From: Marsupella aquatica
Lineage: Eukaryota; Marchantiophyta
DNA: 64,000 nucleotides
Reading direction: 5' to 3'
NCBI GenBank assembly: GCA_973895155.1
Contig: OZ316892.1
Location: forward strand, 18,352,001 to 18,416,000
The number at the start of each line of letters is the position of its first letter. The first letter of the stretch is position 1. This document shows positions 11,226-23,280 of the stretch, piece after piece. Made by a program: the position numbers and the translations under genes. Under the pieces are notes generated by a model. The model was not told the origin of the DNA and did no database searches. It saw only the letters and a list, made by a program, of their open reading frames with translations.

Positions 11226-12738
11226 TTAGCATGAAGACAGCCTTGCAATCTTGTCTCGCAAGTAGTAGAGCTTTGCTCTCCTTGCCCGCCTCTTATCTAC
11301 AACCTTCAATTCTTTAATATTTGGAGAGTACCTGGATCCACGCAACAAGGGACTGGTCATACAAGGGAAGGGAATATCAACTTGTACAAGTTTTAACACG
11401 CTCCAAGGTACTAACTTGCATTTTAGCAACCAACAGGGACTGCAGGTAATACTCCTCAATGATCGGTAAAACTTACAATGGGAAAACCAGCTCCACACCA
11501 ACACCAGCAAGAACCCTTCTAATCCGGAAAGTGGAATTAATTCCCGCGCTGTGAACAGCAATGACTATTCCTCGGAGGAGAGAAACACGTCTCTTGTTTT
11601 CGGGCACTTCCTGCATGAGTGCAAATGCAACATAGGGTGTTTAGAACGTTAGAAGCTATTGTCCATTATTCATTACAAGTAGGCAATTTTAGTTTTTTAG
11701 TCAAACACAGACTATTCTAGTGTTCTCTAGCCGAGAACCGAGTAGTATTAAGGACATTGAACGCTTTAAACATGAACAAAACAACCAACTCGAGGAACGG
11801 TAGCTATCTGTTACATTCGCCGACAAAATTGCATGAATTGATCGATTATTCTCCTAATCGCATACTGATGCACACACTGTAGAGAAGAAAGCAAAGAACG
11901 CCCAGACAATGACTTGAGGTCGGAAAATTTTTAGTTTGATTTTAAGAGACTGCAAACTTGGGTTGGAAACTCTCCATGAACAACTTCCATGATTTTGCCA
12001 GTGGGACCCGAAGAGAATCACAATTGGCTGTGATGTCCTTGAAATTTAAAGTCCCTAACTACATACTGCTCCATTGTGGTTCTCAAGAACCCAGCTACGG
12101 ATATGGGACCAGAACAAATGAGGGAAAAACGGAAGGACATGGGACAGTAGGGCACCGAGCGAACATACCACTCTAAGTTGCACAACATCTCCTGGCTTTA
12201 GATTAGGAATAGTCCGGTCCTTTGTAGCAGCTTCCAACGCCTCGCTATTCAAGATCTGCAAGGTTGCCGAAAAACCAGTTACCGCAAGTATCGAATCAAA
12301 AATCCTTTCCCAACTCCCATACGGATCACCTAACAATGGAATAAGGATTCGTAGTTGCTCAGTGAGTAAATAACACATGAGAGCTGCACTCACGTTCATG
12401 ATATGCTTCACTTGCTTAGTCAGCTTCTTAGTCTTCAACGGTGCGGGAACATCCTCGTCATCTGGCTGCACAAGATCAGTTGAAGTTTCGGCTGCTGCCT
12501 CTGCTTCTGTCTCAGGCGTGGTACTAACAGCCTGAGCGAGCAAATTGAATTTCCCTCGGCTTGCCACAAATGCAGGTCTTGGTGACACTGCTCTCAATGG
12601 AATACCACCTGCTTGGCGCCACCATGGCCTCACCACCAAAGCCGACGAAGAGGTCGACAGAGTCCTCAACCCTTCCACCTTAGGCACAACCAAAGCCCTG
12701 CTGCTGCTCAATGAAGAGCTCGCAATCTGCAACATCAA
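11226..12738 (-). CDS. PRPL19: Chloroplast 50S ribosomal protein bL19c (nuclear-encoded)
   Basis: Four exons on the minus strand: 12738-12394, 12255-12169, 11610-11477 and 11331-11226, all GT-AG and in phase, giving 223 residues. Residues 1 to about 100 are Ser/Ala/Arg-rich and then acidic, as in a transit peptide plus linker. The mature bL19 part starts at about [18 protein letters not shown], continues [51 protein letters not shown] and ends [27 protein letters not shown]. The protein sits at the subunit interface of the plastid ribosome. Intron 1 (138 bases) has no stop and keeps frame. The start may instead lie in an upstream exon: ATG at 12918 begins MASPSLVDT, followed by a GTTAGT donor (12891), and TTGATGTTGCAG just before ATTGCGAGC could be its acceptor. 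That would replace the first four residues. Confidence 0.93.
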
Positions 12739-12910
12739 TACCCAAAGAAGTCAGAACCACTACACATTTCACCATCTCGTGGCCATTACCCCCAAAAAAC
12801 ATACCTCCAGTGGTCTATTGAGACGGGAACCCCGATTCCATAAATCAACAATCCCTCCTCCTAAACCCCAATGAGACGCAGGCCAACTAACCGTATCCAC
12901 CAAGGAAGGA

Positions 12911-13110
12911 GAAGCCATTTCCCTTCCACAATCTCCACGACACACAAAACCGAATGAAAGTATTCACCACATCAGAGACCTATCCTAACATGAATCTCCT
13001 AATTGGCCATGTCCAATCCCAGAGCTGGATACAACAAACCTTATCCATCAACGAAGTCGCCATTTCCCTTCCACAATCTCCACGACACACAGAACCCAAC
13101 AACAGTAATC
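12911..13110. repeat. 145-bp-spaced duplication upstream of bL19c
   Basis: CATTTCCCTTCCACAATCTC occurs at 12916 and 13061, with similar flanks (CACGACACACA and ATCCAATCCC-type stretches). Weaker, further diverged copies continue to about 13300. The bL19c 5'UTR and promoter side therefore seems built from a local duplication. Confidence 0.7.
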
Positions 13111-13595
13111 ACAACTTCTCAGATCTACCACAAATTCAATCCCTAATTGGTCAAATCAGAACCCAAAGCTACACCAGACCCCAGAAAACTCAGCTGGCCA
13201 TGGACAGAGCGGATCCAGCTCTACAACACATCCAATCCCTGATTAGTAGCCATATCAAAGCCTAAAGCCAGAACCCAAAACCTCAGCAAGCCATGGATAG
13301 AGCTGGGGACCGAGCACGAGGAAGTGGGGAACGGTACTGGGAGCAAATGCGATGTACCTGCTGCAGGCAGGTGGCAGCCATAATTCTCAACCTCTGCATA
13401 CGACACTGAGCATGAAATCCGTAGCTCACTCGTGGTTTTGCTCGGAGCCTTGTCTGCGATGCGGCACAAGGGATTGAAAAAGTGGGGATCGCGCAGAAGA
13501 ACGAATGAAGAGGCTGTGCGAAAGTGAGATGCTGCTCTCTCTCACCACACTCGCGGGATAAGGCAATAGGGGAAAGAGTGAAAGCAGAGAGCAGA

Positions 13596-13640
13596 GGGTG
13601 GGGGGGTGGGGGGTGGGGGGTGGGGGTCGGGGGGTGGGCT
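13596..13640 (+). other. G-run tract, possible G-quadruplex
   Basis: A run of G tracts of 4-7 bases separated by single T (GGGTGGGGGGGTGGGGGGTG and on), about 0.7-0.9 kb upstream of the bL19c start and C-rich on its sense strand. Four or more G tracts with one-base loops fit a stable quadruplex. Confidence 0.6.
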
Positions 13641-15746
13641 GGATCGACTTGGGGTGGGGGCCTTCCATGTGACCGTGACTCCCTCCTCTCGTTTTTCTTG
13701 TGACGTTTCAGGGGGTGGTCCCGGCGAGCCTACAGTAGTGGAGTTTTAAAATGTAATGTGAGATAGGAATATCAAGGGTTACATTTGCTAATCAATGGCC
13801 TGTTAGGGGGCACCATGGCTCAACACCCTCCTCCCCTCAGCCGGGGTGCACAGCACTTGGGATTACACTCATAAACCCTTCCTGAATATTCCTGTGTATG
13901 TGTGTACAAGGTTACAAGGCATTACCCTTGGGTAAAGCCATGGAAGCCCCGGGCCAGCCTGGCCTGCAATTATGAAATTTGAATCTACAACTACAATAGA
14001 TCCCACTTTTTTTTGTCCATTGTCCCCAGTACAAAAGAGGTCCTGGGCGGGAAAGATCCACAGTCGTTGGGTTTGATTGGCTGTTTTCCCTGACCATTGA
14101 TGAAAGAAATGTGCACCCCTGGCACGTATGTGCTTCCCGCTGCCCCATAAAGCCCCATAAATGCCCCAGCCCAACTCCAGCCCTCTTGTGTCATGCAACG
14201 CACAGGCATAGGGCTTGTGAGAAATGTAATAAAATGCAAGTGGCAGACTTTTCCTATGTAAAATTGAACCAAATACTATGTAAAAATACGCTCAGTAACT
14301 CTTCCCCACTTGGGGATAATGGCTGTAACCGCCACGAGCTCAGCGCCCTCAGGGATTACAGCTCATTACCCCTTCTTGGGGATGGGTTACCCTAGACCAT
14401 AACCCCTGTAACTTCCTCAGGCCCACTACGCTGGGGATTATACTCCATAACACCCTGTAACCCCCTCTGGCTCACTGCACCTGGGGATTACAACCCTCCA
14501 GGCCTAATTGCTTGGAGTGTGTTGTGTGTGGGGGCTGGGGGGTGTTAGGGTTTAGGGCTCGATTGGCTCAGACACTTTTCATGTGAATCTTCTGCAAGGT
14601 GGGGGAGGGCTTCATCTGCATAAATAACTTACATGACCCTGATGGTGAATGTGCCGTGAGTTGGAGTGGGTTTTTGCAACTGGATTTCATGGTGTGTGCG
14701 AGTTGTGGGGAGAGTAGCAGATTGGGTGTGAGAAAAGTGCACAGTACGTGGCACCTTTAGGTGTATCTCATGGTTAGAAAAAATGTCACAATAATTTAAC
14801 AGTCAGGACAAATTCTCACCAGACTGAGAAACCATAAGAAAGAGATTGCATATTATACTGTTTAGACTAGATAGATAAATGCACTATTTATCATCTTTCA
14901 GCAGCAGCAGCAGGGCATTCCATTCTCATCTTGCAAGTCTCATTCATTCCTCCTTTTCACATGAATGTTGTCAATTATTTCCCATTAAAGTGATGCACAC
15001 CTTGCATCAATCTCAGTAATCTGTTTCCAGAATGTCCTCCCTGCTGGCTTGCTTGCTGTATTGTTGCATCACTCTAGATATTACAAGCAAGTCCTGGTTT
15101 GATCGACATAGTAAAACAGAGAAGGGTATGGACCTTTGATTCCATCATACAGATGCGCACTGAGACTTGAAGCTTAATTGTTCGGAAGTATAAATCCCAG
15201 TTTATGGCATGCCTCACTCGATAATTTTGTGAAATGCTCGGTAAGTTACTGCATGAGCTCCTTTGTCAACTCTGGTTGCCTTCTCCAGAGGCTCTCTCGC
15301 TAGCTAGACATAGATGAGTCACAAAAAAATTTGTTCTGCACTTGACTGTTGTTCATTCATCTTTGTACAGAGTTTGTGTCAATGCGATAAACAACTAGGC
15401 AAGAACATTTCGCATCTTGAAAATTTCTTTTTTGAGAATTAGCATCATCAATAGTCATTGTCTTGAGAATGCTGATAAGTGAGACTCTTTCGAACATCTC
15501 AGACTGAGGGAGCAGAATACGATGGATCGAGAAAGAGTTCGAATCTTGCAGTGGTAAACCTTCATTGTCGTTCTACGGAATGACCTTCTTATATGAGAAT
15601 GGATTTTTCGCACATTCAAGACAGGATATTTAGGGTTTAGAGTTCTATCTTTCTGTGAAGCTGGCTCGCATTTCTACCGTGCCTGTAAGGCACTCTAGCA
15701 CTCAGTTAGAAGAAGGTGAAACGTTTGCAGCTGAGATTGCCCAGTA
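13641..15746. other. Intergenic with diverged pyrimidine-rich repeats
   Basis: Between about 13835 and 14500 imperfect units of about 50 bases recur, each with GGGGATTA-C...CATAACCCCTGTAAC-like words. A telomere-like word TTAGGGTTTAGGG sits near 14548 but is a single copy. ORFs here have biased composition and no domains. The stretch from 14600 to 15746 shows nothing supported. Confidence 0.5.
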
Positions 15747-18058
15747 TTATTCTTTGATCCCTACAATTATATCATAAGAACTTAGATTCCAAATTACGTG
15801 AGAGCTTGAGAATCCAGCTGCTAACAGCAATCCATGGTACTCTTCCTTGTGTCTCTCCCGGGCTTCCTTCAAGTGTGACAGCATGATCAGATCAAGAGTG
15901 TCTATAAAGAATGCACGGGTGGCACTGTCCTCCTTGTTCCGGACATACTCTGCCAGTATCACCTTGCCATTCTTTGGGAGTGCGTTGAAACAGTTCTCAA
16001 GGATCTTCATGGCTTCTTTGTCTCCGTATTCGTGTATAATAAACTGCATCATGGGCCCCCAACACAACGATTGTTTACTAATTCACCAGCTTTGTCACAG
16101 GCAACGATCTTAGTTTTGGGGGATTTGATCAATCAATCCTATCAAGGAAAACCCTAGCTTTCTTTCAAGGAAACGAACAATTGAGATCAAGATTTCGTCA
16201 AGCTACTGCTGAATTAGATCGATCCTGGTATTTGGTTAATTGCGATCCAATGAGTTCTGCACACTGTGGGATCGGAGTACTTGAAGTCCTTCAGTTCTGC
16301 TCAGAGCAAGAAATGCTACAAGAATGGTACCAGAAAGCCTCTAGTGGGACGAACCTTCAGGAACATTGCATCTCCTAATGGCACCGCCTCAAAAACGTTG
16401 CCACCTACATGCTGTAACCCTGCAGCCAAAAGGATAACAAGAGGTAAACGGTAAACAAAGATCGAAATTCAAATTGCAGCGTCTGTAGAGTAGCCCTCAG
16501 TTAAGCCCTCCCCAGACTTCCAAGCTTTATTGATCACTGAAGTGGCTCCTCACTGTACTTATCTTCCACGTATGAGATATCTGTTAGGAGATGGATTTCA
16601 GATAGAGATTTCAAGCTTTTAAATTAATAAATTGATGAAGTGACTCCTCACTGCGCTTATCTTCCCCATATGAGATGTAAGGAGATGGATTTTTCAGATA
16701 CAATTCCCGAGCTTGTGAATAAATTATCAAAGTACAGTGGCTCGTCACTGTACTTTTCTCCCACATAGTTATGCACTCTTAGGAGATGAGTTTGATTTGA
16801 TTGATCGTCTGCAAGACTGCTGAAAGGGACTAGCATATTGAGGAAAGTCTTCAGATCTCGGATTTCCTGAATCTATCTGGATGTAGGATACCCTGGTTGG
16901 TGTTGTTTACCATTAATTTCGGGAGCACTCTCAACTACATCAGGCAAGTCGAAATTGACGCCTTGGATGTGTGGGTTGTGAGCAATAATTTCTGCAAGGA
17001 AGGTTCCCCGACCTCCTCCCACGTCCACCAGAGTTTTCACGCCATCAAGCACACCACAGCGCTGTAAGTCTTCCGCAATTGAATTATTGTAGCCCCGAGA
17101 GTAGCTGGCCATTGCAGTTTCGAATATCTCCCCAAACTCCGGGTTTCTCGTGTTGCAGTACTCCCAGAGAGGGAGGCCTTTTGCTTTTATGAAGGGGACG
17201 GTGGTCTCATCTAGAATGAGTTCGTGCAAATACTCCCAACTCCCCCTGAGCAAAACTTTGTGCCACTGGAGATCTGCACATTCCAGATAGACTTAACTCT
17301 CAACGGACAAATTCTCAAACATCGGAATTTTAAATTTTGTGAGCATTAACCAATTTGACAAGTCTAAACTTTGTACAGTTGTTTGGCTCCGCAAACTGCA
17401 ATTTCTATGTACCAGAGTAACGACATAATTGCATCTAGATGCACATCAAGGTTGAGATATAGAATGATGAGCTTGATTGAGTTGTTGAGGTTCTGTATAG
17501 TAAATCTAGATTGCATCATATACCCAGCAACAAATCATGACGAAAGAATTTAGAAAAAGCAGCCTGTTCAAAGAATTTTGGAATCTGTGGATTCAGTGGT
17601 TGAGCATTTGGACGAGCGACAACCTATAATGATTTAATAATCACCCAAGTGAGAAATGTTGAATCCGGACAGTCACCTGCGATTGGTGTCACATTGAGCT
17701 GGTTGTCTTTCACAAACCATTTGGAGACCTCAGTAAGGCCATACACAGGTTCGCCATAATAGAGAGATTCACTGAAGACTCCTTCTCTCACCAAAGGGCT
17801 GAAAAGGCGCCTCAGGTTACTAGACGAACTTGGCCCTGGAGGGACTTTAGTAGGCAGCTGGGCGATGATCTCGAAGGCCGAGAGGGGCTTCCTCCCCTTT
17901 GCTTTAGCAAGGATGTCTGGGATACCCAAGCGAAGCACAGCTTTCAGCGCCATGGTAACGGAAAATCTCATGATCAGGTTGTGTGCCACATACTTGCTGT
18001 CATCGCGTACTGAAGCGACGTACCCATTGCCAGATCCATTGCTGATGTCTGCAGTCAT
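15747..18058 (-). CDS. SAM-dependent O-methyltransferase, COMT-like (plant type II)
   Basis: Four exons on the minus strand: 18058-17677, 17273-16911, 16419-16355 and 16043-15747. They join in phase to 368 residues, the normal length of plant caffeic-acid-type O-methyltransferases. Exon 1 is the dimerisation, winged-helix-like part ([21 protein letters not shown]). The Rossmann SAM-binding motif [11 protein letters not shown] is at about residue 209, then [14 protein letters not shown]. The small exon 3 gives [13 protein letters not shown] and GDAMFLK. Exon 4 supplies FIIHEYGD: the general-base histidine (about 274) is kept, while the usual Trp before it is Phe and the following Asp is Glu. 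Glu in VILAE (about 302) and in RERHKEEY match the catalytic glutamates. The donor after exon 3 is weak (AAG|GTTCGT). Active-site changes suggest a substrate other than caffeate; the substrate is unknown. Confidence 0.9.
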
Positions 18059-18360
18059 GTTAGAGGTTCTGCTCCCAAGTTCGATGTGCTGGCCCGGACT
18101 TGACAGACTCAGGCTATCTTGATTTCCTCAGATTGAAACAAACTTCAACTCCCAAATTCAAGCAGATGCACATAGGGAGCCTATAGAAGGTTTACAGATC
18201 CAGAGATTCTTACAAACAATTGCTCTAACCGGGAGGCTTTGTGGATCGATTAGCTGTCTGAATTGGTCTGCCTGCAATTTCCCAACGAGATGCACTCGTG
18301 GGAGCAATTTCTAGAGCTGAATGAGCAACAAATAAAAACAAATTCAGTGTAAGAAGTGAA

Positions 18361-18392
18361 ACTTACAGACTGGAAAAGGAACCATATATATT
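18361..18392 (-). promoter_or_regulatory. Candidate TATA box and 5'UTR intron donor of the O-methyltransferase
   Basis: On the minus strand an AAATATATATGG box (about 18392-18383) is followed by GTAAGT at 18366-18361, about 300 bases before the ATG. This fits a short leader exon and a 5'UTR intron. The acceptor is not clear. Confidence 0.3.
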
Positions 18393-21300
18393 TGTCAATG
18401 GGCCGTTGACGAGCCTATAGCTCTGGCTAGTTTCAATACGGCGAAAGATGAAAGGTTCGTCCCTTATAGTTAGTAACAGTAGTGGAATTGAAGAGAGTCC
18501 AAAGGTTCCGCCATCTTCTTCGTGGCCACCGTGAGACAGATAATGTGAAGAGGACGGGAAATAAAGCAAGAAGCGTCGGAGGCAAGCCTGGCAGGACAAT
18601 GTGCTGATTACTACGGCACCTTTTAACCGTCGTCATCAATCCTTCAGTAGTACTAGACGTGAAGGGAAGAAATAAGCACCAAAATAAGAGAAGACATCTG
18701 GACAGAAAAGGACCTCAAAAGGTGAGAGCTAACTGTCATTCGATTTGAATCTAATTCATTTCTGGAGGTGTCAGATTGTAAAGTGATAGAATAGTTTAAT
18801 ATGCATACGGGTTTGACAAAGAGCTAGACCAATGATCCATCACAATCACGGTCACTTCGATGCGATGTTTGGCACTGATGTATTTTGTTTTGATCAGTGG
18901 CGCCTTAGAACTTCGTTTCTCCATATATGTATGATCAGGTGGAACCTAGCCTGGCCCGAGTTACAAAATTCGTTGCCAAAGTTTGGAGACGTGTGACGGT
19001 AATTCTATACTACCCGCGCGTGGGCTCGAAAGCTTTTGTGTTCGAAGCTTTTCCAAGTGGGCTGCGAGAAGAATGTTAGACACACGTACTTACGCTAGAC
19101 ACTGATTTCTCAATTCATCACTGAGTGGACGAGCACATCAGTTAAGGCACGTATCTCGTGCATTTAATTCAGTGAATTTAACTTCTACGATCCACTTTGA
19201 GAAATTGACTTGCCAGGGCGAGGAGTCCAGGGTTCGTAAAGTCATTCTAGCTGAACATTGTATGTAAATAAGACTGTTAATTAAGAGGGATGTCAGGAAA
19301 AGGCTGCTCCCTTGGCGTGCCTTGATAGCCCTATCTACTTCCAACCGGCCGTGTGCTGTATTTCAGTTTGAAAGGAAGGCAGAGGAGAGGAGAGGAGAGA
19401 GCTTTCAACACAAGCAACTGTTAGGAGCGTTACCAGCGAGCAATCCTCGCATTGAAGAGAGAGAGCTCGCATGCATTCTGAATGGTGGTGAAGCTGGGTC
19501 GTCAAGCTGGCTAAAGAATCGGACCGGATTGATTCGATGGCCAGGCTGGCTCCCGAACTTCGACAGGTCCTGCGAGTCAGAAAGGAACTTTGACTGCTGT
19601 ATAATTGGAGTACGTCGTTTCTCTCAGTTTCCAGTCAGACAGCTGCTGACATCGACTTACCGAAAAGAAGACAATCTGTTCGGTGATGTCCGTCCGCAAT
19701 TGTCCTCTGTTGTCGTCCTTCTCGATCCCCCGTGTAAATTAAGGCGTATCTGGACCAGGTCTTGACTTTGTTAGCTAGCTAGGCCTTCAACGAGATGAAA
19801 TACTGCTGGGGCATCATCATGTCCGATGCCTGAGCACGGTGTTCTCGCTAAATCAAATGGGTCAAAGCAAGAATTGGGTAGTTTCTCAAATTTTTCGCTT
19901 ATTGTCCGTATAGAACTTACTTGGACCATCTACTGGCGGGCGAAGTTCCCAGGTGAAACAGTTGGAGCTCACGATTGCGTGATCACTGATAATCTCGGCC
20001 TTGATACATCTATCCTTACATTATCTCAAATATCTTAGGGAGATCTGTCCTCTCGTTTCACAAGCTAGAAAGTATGCTCTCCTTCCTTGGCCGCAACCCT
20101 TACGTCGATGATCCTGTTGCCGCATATGCCTACCTCAATGATCTCTCGCTTGACGTTCTGGGACCGCCCTCATTGAGGGAATTTTGACGTACGTAGTTGG
20201 ACATTTCATTTGGAACTTCTAGGAATGCACTTCAGGCGATGAGAATCCACTGTACGATCGAGGATTACTTTAAGGGTCCCGCTGATTGCGGGCTTCCCTT
20301 GCACTAGATAGAGAATTCCATCTAGATTTTTCAATTATGTACAGCACAAATATCGTCCGACAGCTTCGTTCGGCCCAGGGCTCGCAAGATTTTGACTCCC
20401 AAGCTAGATTACTAGGTTTGCAATATCTGGCCTTCTCACATCTCTCCAAAATTGTCAATACCTGGTCCACCTGAACTCCAGCTGGAGCATTGACGCAGAG
20501 GAAAACAACGAAGGGAAGGAGCGGAACGGGCCAGCAGAACAAACAACACCCCCACAGGCATAGAGGCTGTACATCGGGATGACTTGGTGCTAAGCTAGAA
20601 ATTTGGGCTGGGTGACGGAGAAGGAGGACGAAACGCGAATTGCTGGCAAGTTTTCAAAGAATGATCCCAGCTTGGGATTTTTTAGTCCCATCAGGAAAAT
20701 AGATCACGTGCTATTCTCACAACTTTGAGAGTTTTTAGTAGGCAGCTAACTTCAAGTGGCATATTGCAATTTGGGATGAAAGTGTATGAAGTGTCTACCA
20801 GATAACTTGAGAAGTCCCTCCTTTCCTGAAGTGATATATACTGCTGCAATGAGAAAGAAAGAAGCTGAAGAAGGTAGCAGAGGAGCCCTGCTGCAAGACA
20901 ACATACTCAGGTCGGAATCTCTTTTGTTTTGCAGAATGTCTATGTCTAGATGGCTCGGTGGGGAGAAATCTGGCCGGTGACGAAGTGAGGAAACGGATAG
21001 TCTCGCGGCTGAAGGTAATCTGCCATCGTCAAGTTGTTTCTACTATTCCAATCGTGCAGCTCAAAACTTAGAACTAGGCACACCACATTCTCCATACTTT
21101 GAGGCCTTAAATTTTTGTCCCAATGACTCAACTTTCAATAATTAAATATGTTGTGATGACATTATGTCTGTACTGTAGTTAGCAATTTGAATTTCTTTGC
21201 AATCGTCGACAATTTGAGTTTAAATGCTTCCCTTTTCCTGCTGTTGTTATCAAAGTACCACATTCTCTCGATACTTTGAGGGTTTGAGGGCTATAACTGA

Positions 21301-22689
21301 GAAAGGCCATCACCTCTCTGTCCCTTCCTATGACTTTATGGGCTATTCATAGTTGCTCCGTATTCAAAGAACCAAAATCTCGAATGAGATATCCTGCACA
21401 AGTCCTGTACCCCGGAGAGATCTGGATAGAAGCTGTGCAAAATTCAGCATTTTGATGCTCTTCAATTCACAATCCAATTAATTATCAAGAGTACTTAAGA
21501 ATCAAATGTTGGGAGTCGCACTCTCAATCATGAGGACGGCCCATGGCGTGCAAACCCCCGGCCCATGGCGTGCAAACCCCGGTGCAAACAAGCATAGAGT
21601 TTTTTTAATCACTGATCCCCATGGAAGGCCATTCCTAAATAAGCACTATTGGGACAAACAAGAAAAATTAGGTATGAAAACAAAATATCTATTTCTATAA
21701 TATGCAATGTCACCAAATTTACAAAATTGGAAATGGAGAGAGTTAACCTGAGCCCTCAGATTTTTTTAATGATTTTTGTACTATTGGATTGATTGACCAG
21801 GAGTGTCAAATGATATACTTCTTTTTATAGTAGAATACATAGTGCATGAGATGATTCTTATGTCACCTAAAATGTGATGATTCTTATGTGACATCATTGA
21901 AAATGTGTATTTTTCTTCTATTAAAATACACACGTTAGAAGGAGATACTTTGGGGCATGACCCCAACATCTTTACCGCACTGCAAAATCCAAACTTGCCT
22001 CAACTAACCAAAACAAGCTAAGTGTTTGTCTTACAGACTTGAACATTTACAGTGCCAAGTAAGGATTCGGAAAGGAAGGAAAAAAAGCAGGCGGCATAAA
22101 GAAACCGGAAAAAGGAAGCACAAATAAACGGAACAAGGGAGGGGATAAAAAAAAATGGAAGCACCAAAAATATGGAAAAAGGGATCGGATCCAGTTCAGT
22201 CACAACATTGCAGCCCCGAGTTCAGTCGCAAGCAAGAACGGGCACCAAGCAAGCAGCAATCGACAGCCAGCGTGAGCAGCAACAGACTGCAATAGGGAGC
22301 AGCAACAGCTAGCAAACTTGTACTTCCCACCATCAAGCCGCAGCCAAGCTCGACACCTAAATTTCCTCAATGAAACCTTTGTCAAAACCATAAGGAACAA
22401 GCCCCTCCCTACTGACTTAATTGTCTACTGACTTAATTGTCTACTGACTTAATTGTCTACCTCAACTAATCCGTAAGCCTCTTTTCATTACTCGCTTCAA
22501 AACTTCTGAATTCAAGTTTTTAGCAAAGGTACGATGCAATGCTACGTTAATTAGATTGCTTGGAGCTAGGTCCACGTTAATATTCCTGAGTGCCTCTGGA
22601 TATATTGCCGCAAACTAAACAAATCAGTGTTGAAGGTGTAAGTCGAGTTCAATTGGTGAAGTTTCAGTTTGACATTTTGCAGCTAGTTG
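18393..22689. other. Intergenic, small ORFs only
   Basis: No gene with a recognisable domain. Noted: a 147-codon ORF at 19322-19765 (+); a short ORF from ATG 20071 to TGA at about 20185 with protein-like composition (MLSFLGRNPYVDDPVAAYAY); and a minus ORF 20542-20270 beginning with a signal-peptide-like segment. A 22-bp duplication (GGCCCATGGCGTGCAAACCC) lies at 21539-21580. Confidence 0.4.
22409..22460 (+). repeat. 16-bp unit repeated three times
   Basis: CTACTGACTTAATTGT occurs three times head to tail with no mismatch, starting at 22409, 22425 and 22441. Confidence 0.95.
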
Positions 22690-22737
22690 TATAAAAAGGG
22701 ATCGTAATGGTTCGCGGCTTCAAAATCAGAGGTACGT
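22690..22737 (+). promoter_or_regulatory. Candidate TATA box and leader-intron donor for the orphan gene
   Basis: TATAAAA at 22690-22696 is a good plant TATA box. GTACGT at 22732 could be the donor of a 5'UTR intron, with TTTCTCTGCAG ending at 23164 as acceptor. The gene's first ATG is at 23281. Confidence 0.4.
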
Positions 22738-22920
22738 TGGTTTCCTTGTGCTGCGATGATCTGTAATCGGCTGACTCAAAGCTAACTTCAGCACTCAGCT
22801 TCGGCAGAGAATGACTACTGATGATGTCAACCTAATTTCAAACTGGTTTCCGGCCTGTCGAATGAGTCAGGCAGCGGTCCCCAATTCAAAATTGAACAAG
22901 GCAGAACATTTCGAACGTTG

Positions 22921-23106
22921 TTGCGATATTCAACGGACTTTTCTTGGCTCGACCTATTGTCCTTCTAAGATCTAACTAAGCTGGCTCGTGGTCTCAACAT
23001 CTAAGCGCGATATCCAACGGATTTCCCTTGGCTCGACCTACTGCCATTTCTAAGAACTAACTAAACTGTCCTGGGTTCAGTCTTTGTGGTCTTAACATCT
23101 AAGCTG
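22921..23106 (+). repeat. 84-bp tandem duplication inside the presumed 5'UTR intron
   Basis: GCGATAT...CAACGGA...TTGGCTCGACCTA...AACATCTAAG recurs at offset 84 with moderate divergence. It lies between the TATA box and the ATG of the orphan gene. Confidence 0.8.
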
Positions 23107-23280
23107 CGTACGTTTTTCCTGGCCGGGTTCAGATTTCAATGTGCACACGCGAGTTTCTCTGCAGAGACTTCATTGTATTCATGCGAATTTCTCTGTATCC
23201 TGAACTCTTACAATCCTCGATTCACTTCGATCATCCTAGTTCAGGCGGGACCAGGAGGCTCTCCAACAAGAGAGAGTTAG

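Noticed and set aside
14540-14560. Telomere-like TTAGGGTTTAGGG
   Set aside because: Only two units; a telobox-like word, not a telomere or interstitial telomeric array.
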